The notes under the pieces are model-generated. The model had not been told where the DNA came from. It was given only the letters and a program-made list of their open reading frames with translations, and ran no database searches. This document shows, piece after piece, positions 44,541 through 56,386 of a stretch of 64,000 nt of DNA. Source of the DNA: Ambrosia x helenae (Eukaryota > Streptophyta > Magnoliopsida > Asterales > Asteraceae). The translations under genes and the position numbers were made by a program. The DNA lies in the NCBI GenBank assembly GCA_030844895.1, contig CM061224.1, forward strand, positions 78,286,127 to 78,350,126, in the 5' to 3' direction. How positions within the stretch are numbered: the stretch's first letter is position 1; each line of letters opens with the position of its first letter.

Positions 44541-45950
44541 AGCTAATGGTATTAAAGAAAAACAGGACTGATCAGCACCTCAGTCTATCATTTTTTCGTT
44601 TAAATTTTTACTGCTTTTCAGAAACATTTCGAAAAAACAAAAAAAAAAACATTGAAAAATTTCAAAATCCATATAAATTAGAAAATTTCTTTGCTGACTG
44701 CTATATCTTCTTCCCTTAGATTAATGCCGTCAGATTTCTGTGAACAAACGATATCTGGGCAGTCACATATTTGAAATGCTCCAGCTTATCCTTGGGAACA
44801 GTAAATTCGAAAAACTTATAAAAATCAGAAAAATCAAAAATGATTTCCTGGAGTATAAGGGAAATGATAGTACATCAGTGGGTATCTGACACATTCTAAG
44901 TAATGTACTGCTATATAGGGGCGTGTGTCTGAGTCTGTGCGTTGTGCTGATAGGCTTCATAGACCTATTACTGCGTGCCTAATACATACATATCAAACAA
45001 ATTGATGTGTGGATGAACTCCTCATGGGCATATGGTCTTAGTACCGTAATTTTGTTTGATAGGGTATTTGTACAAAACTCGGAGGTTTAGGGTCGTTATG
45101 TTATTAGTTGTCTGGGGATAGCCTCTCTGATCTTCTGCTGTAAGTCATTACGGACCTAGATCAGACAGGGTGTCTTTATAAAAAAGCTTTATGCCAAATC
45201 CTAAAGTTACCGAATTGAGGAACTTTCCATGTTATATGATGATCAAAGATTATCTATTACATCGTATTAATCACTGATGCAAATCATGATTAATATCAGT
45301 CCTCAACCTGGTATAGTGCATATGTTACTTTGCTGCATTAATTTGTTGACCTGTATACCTCTATGCATTATATCTTGTACAATTACAGACGACGAAAGCA
45401 TAATCACGCTTTACAATGAGTCTTTGTGCATTTACTTCTTGATACGGGAGTATGTCGTGTGCGTGGGAACCACAGACAATTACGTTTATACTATAAATAT
45501 CAGTATCAGTATAAAGCACTGCAAAAAGTCTGCATGTGACTTTATGTGGATCACAATATCAGCAATTGCCAGATCACACATTGTCTTTAATGATAATATT
45601 TCAAAAAGATCAACGGTGTGAACAGATTTCTCAAAAACTGATATGATCCCTTTACCGGAATTCCCAAAAACATTTACAGTTTTTCATATACATTTATGCA
45701 TTTTATTTTCTCGTCAAAAATTACAAAACTCAAAAAGATTTTAGGTGTGTTTTAGCATAAACTTTAGAAAATCCAAAAAGATTTTTCATTTCCATTTTAT
45801 TTTTGATAACTGATGGTGGTTGATGTCGATTTTCTAAACCTTGTTACACCATTTGAGCTTTGTAACTTTTTAAATGAGAAAAACATGATTGTTGGATGCT
45901 TAAAAGTTGGAAAATAATTGGACTGGAACTCGTTTTTGAGATTTGGAAAA
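44541..45950 (+). other. F2-A spacer between pol and ORF3 promoter
   Basis: Non-coding, AT-rich. From about 45735 it is homologous to the start of element B (51022 on). The 115-codon ORF at 45277-45621 has no recognisable protein features. Confidence 0.5.
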
Positions 45951-45959
45951 TTTATCAAA

Positions 45960-46170
45960 AAAATCCCAATTTTCATTCGGCCATTCGGTTGGTCGAATGT
46001 GGGATTTTCATGTTCCTTCGTATGTTTTAAACGGGCGAAGGAGAGTGTTCTTGAACATATGTTTCATTCGAACCCTTTTGGCTGATTCGAACCTTTCACT
46101 AGGGTCGAAGGAGACAAAAGTTTCTCTTTCGTACGTATAGAATGGGCGAAGGAGGATGCCTATATATACC
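45960..46170 (+). promoter_or_regulatory. internal promoter of ORF3 (copy A)
   Basis: Half-sites CATTCGGCC, GGTCGAATGTGG, ATTCGAACC, GGGTCGAAGGAG and GGGCGAAGGAGG lead straight into CTATATATACC at 46160-46170. Copy B shows the same order ending in CTATATATACC at 51289-51299. About 135 bp further on is the splice donor. A separate ORF3 transcript is inferred. Confidence 0.6.
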
Positions 46171-46304
46171 TTTCTGTCTCATTCGAACCTCATTCAAAAA
46201 ATTTTCAGAATTTTCATCTTAACCTCAACTTCTTGCTTTGATATTTTGAATCATACCATTGTGCTCGTCACTTTCCACTGATTCTTTTCCACTATCGTTT
46301 ACAG

Positions 46305-46886
46305 GTGAATACTCAGGATTGATGGATTAATCACCTGTTTTCTGATTCGAGCCCTAGATCATTAAACTGTTTATAATCACCTTCATTGTGACAATTGCTG
46401 ATTAGGATTCATTACATATGTGTTTTAGGGGGAGAATAACTTTAAAACATGGATTCAAAATCAACAGGTTGATCAATTGATCATCTGTTATGGTTTGAAC
46501 CCTAATTTTAATAGAAAACACATATATAATGAATAATTGATGAATTTGTTGATATAGAATGATTAATCGGCATTGTTAGGATCTGTTTCAATCAAAATAA
46601 CATGATCAGAAAACTTGAATTTCAAAATTGAAAATTTAAAATAAGAACAGTCACCTTCGACCCTTTCGAATGGGCGAAGGAGATAACCAACTGGTCGAAA
46701 GAAGAAAGTTTGGTCGAATGAAACTTTTTATCAAAATCAATACATTCGTACCATCAAAACTTCTCATTCGTACCTTATGGATTTCTCATTCGTACCCCCG
46801 TTTGGGCGAATGAGGATGATTATTACCAAAACTTTCAAGTTTGAATTTTTGACGATTTTTAACATGTGTTTTTGATTGTTTTGCAG
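46305..46886 (+). other. 5' intron before ORF3 (copy A)
   Basis: Donor TTTACAG then GTGAATAC at 46305, acceptor TTGTTTTGCAG ending at 46886, 582 nt, ending 8 bp before the ORF3 ATG. The copy B counterpart is 578 nt despite strong divergence. It holds its own GGTCGAA/TTCGACC cluster (about 46655-46815). Confidence 0.6.
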
Positions 46887-46894
46887 ATTTAACG

Positions 46895-49800
46895 ATGTCC
46901 GAGCAGGAAAAGACGACTGAACAAGCTGGATCATCCTCACAGCCTGCCAAGACTGTTTCTGAAGAGCTTTTAGCCTTTGAGAATGCTCATAACTGCTGTG
47001 CATATCTCGGAGAGGTTAAAAAGCATACGGAGTTTATCGGTATTATTGATTTCTTGAAGAGATGCAGGGTGATAGATGCTATTGCTACACCGACGATTAT
47101 CTACAGAGATATGATGCAAGAATTCTGGTCGGGAGCGAAGCTTCATTTCGGGAAATGCGAGTCATGCTTGACTAGCAAGATCCAAGGGCGGAGAGTCATT
47201 GTTTGTGAGGAGGATCTAAGAGAAGCGTTGAACTTAGATGATGAGCCGACAGATCCTAAGGAGTTTAGCTTTATGGATCAGCGAAAGTGCTTTCTCAGAA
47301 TGAAATACAATGGACCAATCACTGACGGTTCATTGCACAAGGGAAAACTGTGCCCTCAATTCAAATATCTGGCACACGTTTTAATACATGTATTTGGATC
47401 TGCAGCTGGAGGATATGATTTAATGCGCAAGAGTATCAGTTCTATGATGGTTGCCTTGGTGTTGAACAAACCGTTCAATGTTTCAGGCATGCTGATGAAT
47501 CATTTATTAGAGCCTGTGAACGGCACGAGGAATCTGAAGTTTTACTTTATCCTCGTTTCCTCCAGATGGTGTTTGACAACAAGTATAAGGAATTGAAAAG
47601 AGATCCTAAGCACATAGTTGTTCAAGAACATATGCCGCTTAATACACTTGCTCGGATGAAGGCGTATAAGGGATTAACAGTCAATTAACGTGCACCAGTA
47701 AGGCGTTTATTTGGACATTTTGCAAGAGTTGATTATACAGATCCAGGTGAAGGGCTTGTGAGACATGCAAACAGTGATTCTGATCCTGATAACCCGTTAC
47801 ATCCTGTTGATCCTGATGCGAAACGCAAAAGACAGGTTGTGAATGTCGGCGCAAAGAGTGGAAAGATCAAGAAGAAAGAGATAAGGTTAGAGGTTGCGAC
47901 TGAACCTGAAAAGAAGAAAAGCACACCGAGAAGACATAAGAGCACGGCAAAGAAAGGGTTACACTTAGTTGATGAGCCGTCGGTTGATTCTGAAGAGACA
48001 CAGGAAGATGAACGTTGGGATTCAGATGTTGAGACAGTAAAGACTGCCTCGCCCAAGGCCACTGAGGCTGGTATGTCTACTAGTCAGAATGTTGAAGATC
48101 AAGGGAATAAGAGTCCTATTCCTGTTGATGAAGATGAATTGAATATGAACATAGATGAAACTTTTATTGGTTCTCCTGTACAAGCTGATAAGTCAAAGAA
48201 GAAGAAACAAGAGAAACCTAGTATCAAGAGGAAGAAGGAGATTGAATCGCTTATAGCTGGTAAGAAACTACCACCGGCTACTAGTTCTAAGTCACCGGTT
48301 ACTGCACCAGCACAGAAGAAGCAAAAGACTGCGACAACATTAAGCACACAACAGAGTGAAGATATACCTGTTGATCAGTTTAACGAAGCATTGGATAATG
48401 TGCTCAAGAAGATTAGAAAAGGCAAACTGCCTGATGTTGTTGAACCACCTATGAAGAAGAAAGTTTCGGTGGATAGTGATATAATGAGTGCTGTGAATCA
48501 GAGATTCTCTGAGATGATGAATATAATCAACAAACAACAAACTGAGATCCAGCAATTGAAGACAAACGATCAAAAGATCTTAGAAGTCGTAGTCACATCA
48601 CATCATGATAATGAAGTTTTGAAGAAAACTATCAAGAGGTTGAAAAGAGAGAATAAGAAGTTGCTGAAGCACGAGCAACGAAACACCAGAAGAATTATCG
48701 TTTTGAAGGAGGAGAATAAACAGTTGAAGAAGAGTAACAAGAATATGGATAATTTGATCAAAGACTTGTACTCTCGAGCTCCTCACCTTCAAGCTGGTGA
48801 AGAAGATAAGGAAAGAGAAGAAGAACAGGTCGATTTTGAACCATCTGATGAAGAACTTGATGAAGATGCAGGTAATGATACTAAGAAGAAAAAGAAGAAA
48901 GATGATGGAGGGTCAGATGGTGGATCGAGTGATGGAAACAGCTCTGCTTTCGATAGTAGTAGTGATGATGATGATGATAACGCTGACAAGTTTACATATG
49001 AAAAGCGTGATTCAAGTAAGGGTGGAGAGTCGAGCTCTAAGACTCCAGGAGAGAATGTGGATGACGATATCTTCTGGAATGAGAAACTGCAGTCGTTATC
49101 TGAAGACGACAAGAACATGTATCGCCAGATGCTCACAGATCGAGTCTGGACGATTGACATGACAAGCAGATTTCCAGAGATATTCGAATCGAGCAATAAA
49201 CTATTTGAGTTGGAGTTTGATGACCCTGATCTTGAAGATGGAGAGGTTTCGGCGGCGATTTCAAAAGAGATACTAGAGGCTTTAGCTAAACAGGTAGGAA
49301 AGACTTTGGAAGAATTGCTTGCTGATAAATTCATTCCAAAGATACCTGAGAAGGAAGCCGGGAATCATTCTGATGACCGTGATGTTCCTGCTTTTGAGGA
49401 TGTTGAAATGGAAGACATAACGAGTGAGGAGGATCCACAATACTTCAAGACTAATCAAGATTGTGGATTTCCTGGATTCTCAGATGAATTGCTAAACCAA
49501 GCCGAGAAGCTGGCGAAAGAGAAGAGTAAAGCATTTGAAGATGAAATTTTCAATGGGCATGACAAACCATGGTTCGAGCAGTCGGAGAGTTTGAAGGAAT
49601 TTTTGAGGAAATTGAAAGAGAAAGAAAACAATCGTCCGAAAGCTGAAATTCAAGGAAGCTTTTACAAACTTCATAGTGGTATTTTCAAAGGTCGTGCATT
49701 GGCCTGGAAGTTTGTTAAAGAATTGAGATGCATTGCAGTGAAGTGGGAGAAGGGGATCTTATATTTCGATAAATTTCATCATTTGAAGACTCTTCCCTAT

Positions 49801-50412
49801 TGGGCAATCCGTGAAATTTGCCGTCACCGTTTAATGGGGGCGTCAAATAGTCAGATTACCTACTTTGCTGAGAAGATGACGAGAGAAAGCCGAACCAAGT
49901 GGGATTTGTTTGAACCACAATATCCTAAACGAATTGTTCACAAAAAGGATATTGATAAGATTACAGCTATGCCGAAGGTGACGTTAAAGTACAAACCACC
50001 GCGAGTGTTGAAAAAAATTCCTTTGTTGCCAATCCCACAACACTTCGCTAAAGATTTCATTTGGTGGTATTACAATTGGAAGATAGCAGAGGCTGTGATT
50101 GTATTGAAAGACGGAGAGAAGAACTACAAGAAAATACACATTTTTGATCCCATGTGGCTAATCAATTGTTCATATGAGGATATAATAATGTTGTTTTACA
50201 ATCCGATCTATTCTGATGTGAAGGATGCTGAGCAAGCAGGAAAGTACCAACGTGTGGTATATCTGTGCTTTGCATATGACATTAATGCTGGTTGTGACTA
50301 TGGCGAGAAGCTCGGAAAGTTTGTTGAGAAGCAAAAGGTGCCTGAATTGAAAAAGACGAAGCAAAAGCAATTTCAGGAACCGGTTTTGACGAAAGAACAG
50401 AAGATTCAATGA
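46895..50412 (+). pseudogene. F2 ORF3, coiled-coil protein, nearly intact copy A
   Basis: ATG at 46895 (MSEQEKTTEQ), open to 47596; a frameshift near 47530-47545 moves the frame, a TAA at 47686 interrupts it, then it is open from 47689 to the TGA at 50412, about 1170 residues in all. The N-terminal domain (to about 47680) has CAYLGEVKKH, SKIQGR and YPRFLQMVF. Next come Lys/Glu/Ser-rich disordered segments, a long coiled coil (about 48480-48790: KRLKRENKKLLK, LKEENKQLKK), an acidic Asp/Ser run (48900-48990), and a C-terminal domain (49640-50340) rich in Trp and aromatics (AVKWEKGILYF, WWYYNWKIAEAV). No signal peptide or membrane helix is visible. Function unknown. Confidence 0.75.
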
Positions 50413-50469
50413 CATATCAAACTGATGAACATTAGAATGGACGAACAACGTCGACAGCAATCCAAGCAA

Positions 50470-50485
50470 TAGTCGAGGGGGAGTT
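50470..50485 (+). other. polypurine tract of F2-A
   Basis: AGTCGAGGGGGAGTT directly before the 3' LTR; identical in element B (55590-55604). It primes plus-strand synthesis. Confidence 0.85.
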
Positions 50486-51021
50486 TGTAGATGCAATTGT
50501 GCGACTAGTGCTTCGGATTGAACAACAAACTTGTTTTATGATTTGTCGTTGGTGCGAAGGAGAGTTTTTGTAGGTACGAAGGAGGCTTTAGAAGGTGCGA
50601 AGGAAGAACAGAAGATGCGAAGGAAGATGCTTTGTACGAATGTGAATATAGTTTATTGTGTAGCTTGGTTCGACCAGACAGTTTGGGTGAACCTGCACAT
50701 TCGCATGAATCAAACGGGCGAATGTGCAGTCTATAAATAGACATGCTTGATTTTTGAATGTAACTTTTTGTGATTATTATTCCCTCCACTTTCTGATATT
50801 CTCTCTAGTGTTTTGTTTAGCTCTTTTCATGTTCTCACCCTGTTTGTATTGATCTTTCAACGTGTAATCGAGTTGTTAATTAATGAAAAGCTTTTGAAAA
50901 TGATGATTTACTTGTTTTGATTTGTTTGACTATTATTTTGTGATTGTTTTAGGGATTCTGCACCTAAAACAAACTTGTTTGATCATTCTTTGTTGTTATA
51001 CGATCCATTAACGAACATACA
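50486..51021 (+). repeat. F2-A 3' LTR
   Basis: TGTAGATGCAATTGTG to CGAACATACA, 536 bp. A perfect 12-bp inverted repeat (CTGCACATTCGC and GCGAATGTGCAG, 50693-50704 and 50718-50729) ends two bases before CTATAAATAG (50731-50740). Both ends match the solo LTR at 11080. Confidence 0.88.
50565..50740 (+). promoter_or_regulatory. hairpin module and TATA box of F2-A LTR
   Basis: Tandem GTGCGAAGGA/GTACGAAGGA variants (50565-50640), a GGTTCGACC/GGGTGAACC pair (50667-50693), then the perfect 12-bp hairpin and TATAAATAG. Confidence 0.65.
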
Positions 51022-51159
51022 AATTTTAGGTGTGTTTTAACAAAAATTTCAGAAAATCCAAAAAATTTTACATTTTGATTTATTTTTGATAACCGATGGT
51101 GATTGATGGTGATTTTCTGAAATTTGACAGGCCATTTGAGTCTTGTGACATCTTATTAG

Positions 51160-51300
51160 GGGTCGAATGAGAGTGCTTAAATGAAAATTCTTCATTCGAA
51201 CCCTTCATCTTGCATTCGAACCTTTCATTAGGGTCGAAGGAAGCTAAAGCTTCTCATTCGAACCCCAACATAGGTCGAATGTAGATATCTATATATACCA
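51160..51300 (+). promoter_or_regulatory. internal promoter of ORF3 (copy B)
   Basis: GGTCGAATGAG, CATTCGAACCC, CATTCGAACC, GGGTCGAAGGAAG, CATTCGAACCCC and GGTCGAATGTAG, then CTATATATACC. The half-sites fall in the same order as copy A although the spacer has diverged. Confidence 0.6.
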
Positions 51301-51432
51301 AATTCCTCATTCGAACCCCCATTCGAAAAAAATTCAAATTTCTGATTTGGGGAGGAGATTTTGATTTTGATTTCTAGATATTACCATTGTGTTCCTAAGT
51401 CTTTACTGATCATTTTGATATCAAATCCACAG

Positions 51433-52010
51433 GTAAACATTGGATAATCAGTTCAGATTCTTCATTTTAGTTCCTAGAACCCTTAAACCATAAATTGGAC
51501 AGTAAACTGAGATGTTTTGCAACAATTGATGATGGACAATCAGTTATAGTTAGTTTTAGGGGGAGAATGTATCAAAATCTAGACTAATAATAGTTAAATC
51601 AACTTAATTGATTGTTCAAAACCTATAAAATCTAGATTTTGATGATAAACTAACTAAAACTGGTTGAAACATAAAATTGATTGTTAGTTTATGTTTATCG
51701 GCCATATTATATGGAATACAAACAAAATTCTGATGTTAAAAAGGATTAAATTGATTTTGGTGATTTTTGATTAAGAACATGCACATTCGACCATTTTCTA
51801 TGGGTCGAATGTAATTCTAAAAGGTCGAAGGTAGATAGTTTGGTCGAATGAACATATTTTTTAAACTTTTATCACATTCGAACCAACTTTCTACATTCGA
51901 ACTTCATATTTTCTTCATTCGAACCCACGGTGGGGTCGAAGGAAGATTTTGTGACCAAAATTTCAAATTTTGTCCAATTTAAACGAATTTTCATGTTTTT
52001 GTTTTTGCAG
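51433..52010 (+). other. 5' intron before ORF3 (copy B)
   Basis: Donor CCACAG then GTAAACAT at 51433, acceptor TTGTTTTTGCAG ending at 52010, 578 nt, 8 bp before the ORF3 ATG at 52019, the same spacing as copy A. Confidence 0.6.
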
Positions 52011-52018
52011 TTTTTCAA

Positions 52019-55000
52019 ATGGCTGAACAACAAAATCCGGAAAAACAGACTGCTGAACAAGAGAAACCAGAGGAGCTGATATTTGAAGCAGATCACAACT
52101 ACTGTGCTTATATTGGAGAGGTGAAACAACATGAAGCCTTTGCTGGGATTGTAGAATTTCTCAGACGTTACAGAGTATTATATGCTATTACTACTCCGTT
52201 TTCAATTTATAGAGATCATTAAGTAGAATTCTGGAAAAGTGCTGTCATAGACTTCTGGGATAGCAAGACTGCAATTAGAAGCAAGATTCAAGGAGAGTTG
52301 GTGCTGATTACTGAAGAAGATATTCGGGAAGCACTAGATTTGAAGGATTCTCCTACTGATCGTAGGAAGTTGTCATGGATTGATCAAAGATTATGTTTTC
52401 TCATGATGAAGTACAACAGTCCTATCACTGACGGTTTATTGCCCAAGACAAATTTGTGTCCACAGTTAAAATATCTTGCACATGTGATTCTACATGTTTT
52501 CGGACCAGTTCGTGGTGGATATGATGTGATGAGGAGCAGTATTAGTTCGTTGATGGTTGCATTGGTGTTGAACAAACCATTCAACGTGTCTGGGATGATT
52601 TTTGATCATATGCTTGAAGTGTTGAAAGGATTGAAGGTTGATAAGTTTCTGATGTACCCGAGGTTTCTGCAAATGATCTTTGACAAGAAGTATCCTGAAT
52701 TGAGAAAAGACCCTAAAGAGATATTGGTTCAGCATCACATGAACTTGAGTACGCTATGCAGAATGAAAGCGTATAACGGTGTTCCAGAGAATGAGAGACC
52801 ACCTCACAAGAATTTATTTGGTCATCTGATTAATATAGATTACAAAGATCCAGGTGATAACAAGGCAAGAAATGATGGTAGTGAGTCTGATGCTGATAAT
52901 CCATTACATGCAGTTGATCTTGAAGCTAAGAGAAAGAGTCAGGTTATTAACAAGGATGCAAAGTCTGGAAAGGGAAAGGCTAAGGTTGTTGAAGAAGCTG
53001 CACCGAAATGACATAAAAACCATGGCTAAAAAGAAGTCTGGTAAAGAAAAAACTTTATTGATTGATGAGGAGTCTGTTTATTCTGAAGAGACTTAGGACA
53101 ATGAGGAATGGGATTCGGGTGCTGAAACTGTCAAAACCACCAAGCCCAAGGCCATTGAGGCTGGTGAGATTGAAAGTTTAAACAAGTCTATTGAAGAGCA
53201 ACAACAGAAGAGTCCAATCATAGTTGAAGAAGGTGAACATGGATTGGAAAATCTAGAATTTGTTCGATCTCCTGTTGCTGTGGGAAGATTCTTAAGCCGA
53301 AGTTCAAGTCGATGGCCAAGAAGTCTAATCCTAAAAAGAAGAGAGATAGGGAGATAGAGATACTAGTTGCAAGAAAGAAAGTTCCGGAAAGTTGGAAGCT
53401 CGAAAGCAGCCACACCTGTGACATCCCTAGTAGCAAAGAAAACACAGAAATCTGCTGCAGATACGACAGTTAATCCTCCTGCAGATTTTGAAGCTACTTT
53501 GGAAAGTGTACTGAATAAGTTTAAGAAGAAGAAATCTCCTATTGCTGAGGCGTCTACTCCTTAGTTTACTGTGTCTGGCGATGTGATGGATGTAGTCAAT
53601 CAAAAGATTGTTGATATGATGAATCTGTTTAACCAGCAACAGCAGGAGATAGAATAGCTTAAGAAGAATGAGAAGAAGATGTTAGAAGTTATTGTATCTT
53701 CTCAGGAAAGTCAAGAAAAGTTAGAAGCAAAGATTAAACAGCTTCAAGAAAAGAATCAGAAGTTATTATTGCATGAACAGAGAAATACACGAAGAACTAT
53801 AACTTTACGGATTGAAAACAAAAAGATGAGAACAAACAACAAGAGTATGAAGAGGTTGATTCATGAAGCGTATGAAAAAGCTCCTCAACTGAAAGCTGGA
53901 GAAGAGGATAAAGAACCAGAGGAAGAACAAGTTGATTTTGAACCATCTGAATCAGAAACATATGAGAATTAACATGATGATGAGGATCTAGATGATGATG
54001 CTGGTGATGATCCTGAGAAAAAGAAAGATGGTGATGATGACGATTCTGTTGAAGGTTCTGGTAATGATAGTTCTGCTGCTGCTGATGATGATGATACGAA
54101 TAAGTATCAGTATGAAAAGAGAGAATGTGATAAGAAAGATGCAGGTGAATCGAGTTCAAAGAAAGCATCTGGTGGAAATACAGATGATGAAAGTATTTTA
54201 TACACTGACAAGATTAGAGCCTTATCAGATGATGACAAGAAGTTATATCGTCAGATGTTGACTCATAAAGTCTGGACGATTGAATTGACTGGAAATTTCC
54301 AGAGATATTTGAGTCTGATGATATGAAGTATGAGTTAGAGTACAATGATCCTGATTTAGAGGGTGGAGAAGTTTCTGCAGCTGTTGCCAAGGAAATTCTT
54401 GAAGGATTGGCGAAACAGGTTGGTAAATCTCTTGAAGAGTTGATGAATGATAATCAAATTCCAAACATTCCAGAAAAAGAAGCTGGAACTCATTATGATG
54501 GTAGAGATACTCCTGTGTTTGAGGATATAGAGATTGAGGATGTTACAAGTGAAGAATATCCTGAATACTTTAAAGACAAATAGGATGATGCATTTCCTGA
54601 ATTTACTAAAGAAGTATTCGAACAGGCTGAAAAACTTGCTGAGAAAAAGAGGAAAACATTCGTTGATGAAGTGTTTAAGAATACTGATAATCAAAAGCCG
54701 AATGTTGAACAATCTGAGGATCTGAAAAGTTTGTTAATAAGACATAAAGAGAAAGAAGCTAACCGACGCAAGACTGAAGTTCAGGGTAGTTTCTATAAGT
54801 ATCATAAGGAACTGTTCAAAGGTAGAGCTCTTGGTTGGAAGTATCTTAGATAGCTGCGGTGCGTTGCAGTGAAGTGGGAAAAAGGAATTCTATACTTTCA
54901 CAGATTCCATGACATCAAGACGCTACCGTACTGGGCTGTGCGTGATATCTGTAGACACACTATGACTGGTGCAACTTTTAACAATGATGCAGTTGGTTAT

Positions 55001-55609
55001 TTAGGAGATTGTATGGCTAGAGAATGCAGAACTAGATGGGACGTGTTCAGGCCGCAGTATCCTAAAAGGATAGTTCATAAAAAGGTTGATCCGATTACTG
55101 GGCTGAACAAGGTTACGTTAAAGTACACACCACCTACAGTGTTGAAGCATATTCCATTTATGCCTATACAACAACATTTCAGCAAAGAGTTTGTCATGTG
55201 GTATTACGATTGGAGAACTGCAGAAGCTATCATGTTATTGAAAGACAAAAGGGGAGAATATAAGAAGATCCATATTTTTGTCCCCATGTGGTTGATAAAT
55301 TGTTCGTATGAGGATATAATCATGTTGTATTACAATCCGATATACTGTGAGGAGAAGGATCGTGAACAAGCGTTGAAATACCATCGTGTGGTATGCTTGT
55401 GTTTTGCTTGGGATATCAATGCAGGTTGTGATTACGACAATAAATTGGGAAAGTTTGTGAAGATTCGTGAAGTAAAGAAGAAAGCAAAACAAACATTCGA
55501 GCCAGTGATGACAAAAGAGCAGAAGACGAATCTGCGTATCAACTTGATGAACAAGACACTTGATTACCAACGCCAACATTCCAAGCAACAGTCGAGGGGG
55601 AGTTTGTAG
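52019..55609 (+). pseudogene. F2 ORF3, copy B, several stops
   Basis: Starts MAEQQNPEKQTAEQ at 52019. The N-terminal domain is homologous to copy A (YCAYIGEVKQH, SKIQGE, YPRFLQMIF), as are the coiled coil (53680-53900: KIKQLQEKNQKLLLHEQRN) and the C-terminal domain (54770-55450: AVKWEKGILYFHRF, MWYYDWRTAEAI). Stops or shifts occur near 52220, 53010, 53096, 53564, 53657, 53970, 54583 and 54853. The C-terminus runs through the PPT as QQSRGSL and stops at a TAG made from the first LTR bases (55607-55609). Similarity to copy A is much better kept at protein than at DNA level by eye. Confidence 0.75.
55590..55604 (+). other. polypurine tract of F2-B
   Basis: AGTCGAGGGGGAGTT, identical to the tract of element A and also coding for the last ORF3 residues. 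Confidence 0.85.
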
Positions 55610-56100
55610 ATGCATAATTGCGACTACTTCTTTGGATTGGTAAAATAAAGTGTTTTGTGCTTTTACGAGAGGTCGACGGAATGAATAGAAAGGTCGAAGG
55701 AAGGTTTTTGTGGTCGAAGGGAGAAGATTCTACACAAAAGACTGGTTCGAGCTACCTTGAAGGTCGAAGGAGTTCATTCGACTTCATCGTGAGGTCGAAT
55801 GTAGCTTTCTATATAAGCTCAACTTTTTGTTAACTTTAAAAATCTTTGCCATTTTATATCTTGTGTCTGGTCTAGATTCTCTCTCTAGGTTTTGATCTTT
55901 CTAAAAGTGATTTATAAGCTTGTAAACCTAATTGTAAACACTTTTTATCAAGTTATTAATAAGAATGATGATTGAAAAGGTACTTGTGTGCATTTGATTC
56001 AATTCTTATCATATTGTAAACAATCTAGGGTTTCCGCACCTGGATTTGTTAGACTTGTATGATCACCTAAACGTTTTTGTAAAAAACCGATCCGTCTACA
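55605..56100 (+). repeat. F2-B 3' LTR
   Basis: TGTAGATGCATAATTGCG to CGATCCGTCTACA, 496 bp. GGTCGACGGA, GGTCGAAGGA and CATTCGACTT/GGTCGAATG half-sites (55670-55805) precede TATATAAG at 55810-55817. Confidence 0.9.
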
Positions 56101-56386
56101 AATTCGACCCTGACCCATTTGAAAATTGGTTATTCTTCAAAAATCAGTTATTTTGATCCAAATTTATCAAAAGTTGATGGATTTCAATGATTTTACGCAG
56201 GTTTTGCTTCGAAATGTATGGAGATCAAGATTTGTGAAAGAAATTTTGATTTTATTGGTGAAAACACCTCTAAATCAATCAATCTCCATTATCATTCAAA
56301 GTTTATGCAAAACAAAAAGTTTTTACCTGTTTTTGGATGAAAATATGATCGAAATAAATCAATTTGCAATTGTATGAATGACCAAA

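Larger units (their letters stand above)
43636..51021 (+). mobile_element. Sire-type copia element F2-A (5' part missing)
   Basis: From the gap: degenerate RT and RNase H (to 44539), a 2.3-kb spacer with its own promoter and intron, ORF3 (46895-50412), PPT (about 50470-50485) and 3' LTR (50486-51021). Gag, protease, integrase and 5' LTR are missing or in the gap. It is followed directly by sequence homologous to its own spacer (51022 on), best explained by insertion of A into another F2 element, B. Confidence 0.8.
51022..56100 (+). mobile_element. Sire-type copia element F2-B (3' half)
   Basis: Spacer, ORF3 promoter and intron, ORF3, PPT and 3' LTR, parallel to element A but diverged. Its gag-pol half is not seen; if A inserted here, it lies left of A beyond the gap. 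The right flank after the LTR is AATTC. Confidence 0.8.

Noticed and set aside
45277..45621. 115-codon ORF in the F2-A spacer
   Set aside because: No domain, no counterpart in element B, AT-rich spacer.
46895..50412. Calling ORF3 an env gene
   Set aside because: I see no signal peptide, membrane helix or cleavage-site pattern; the protein is charged and coiled-coil rich.
46895..55609. ORF3 copies A and B as a simple tandem gene duplication
   Set aside because: Each copy has its own spacer, PPT and LTR, so they are two element ends; nested insertion explains them better.
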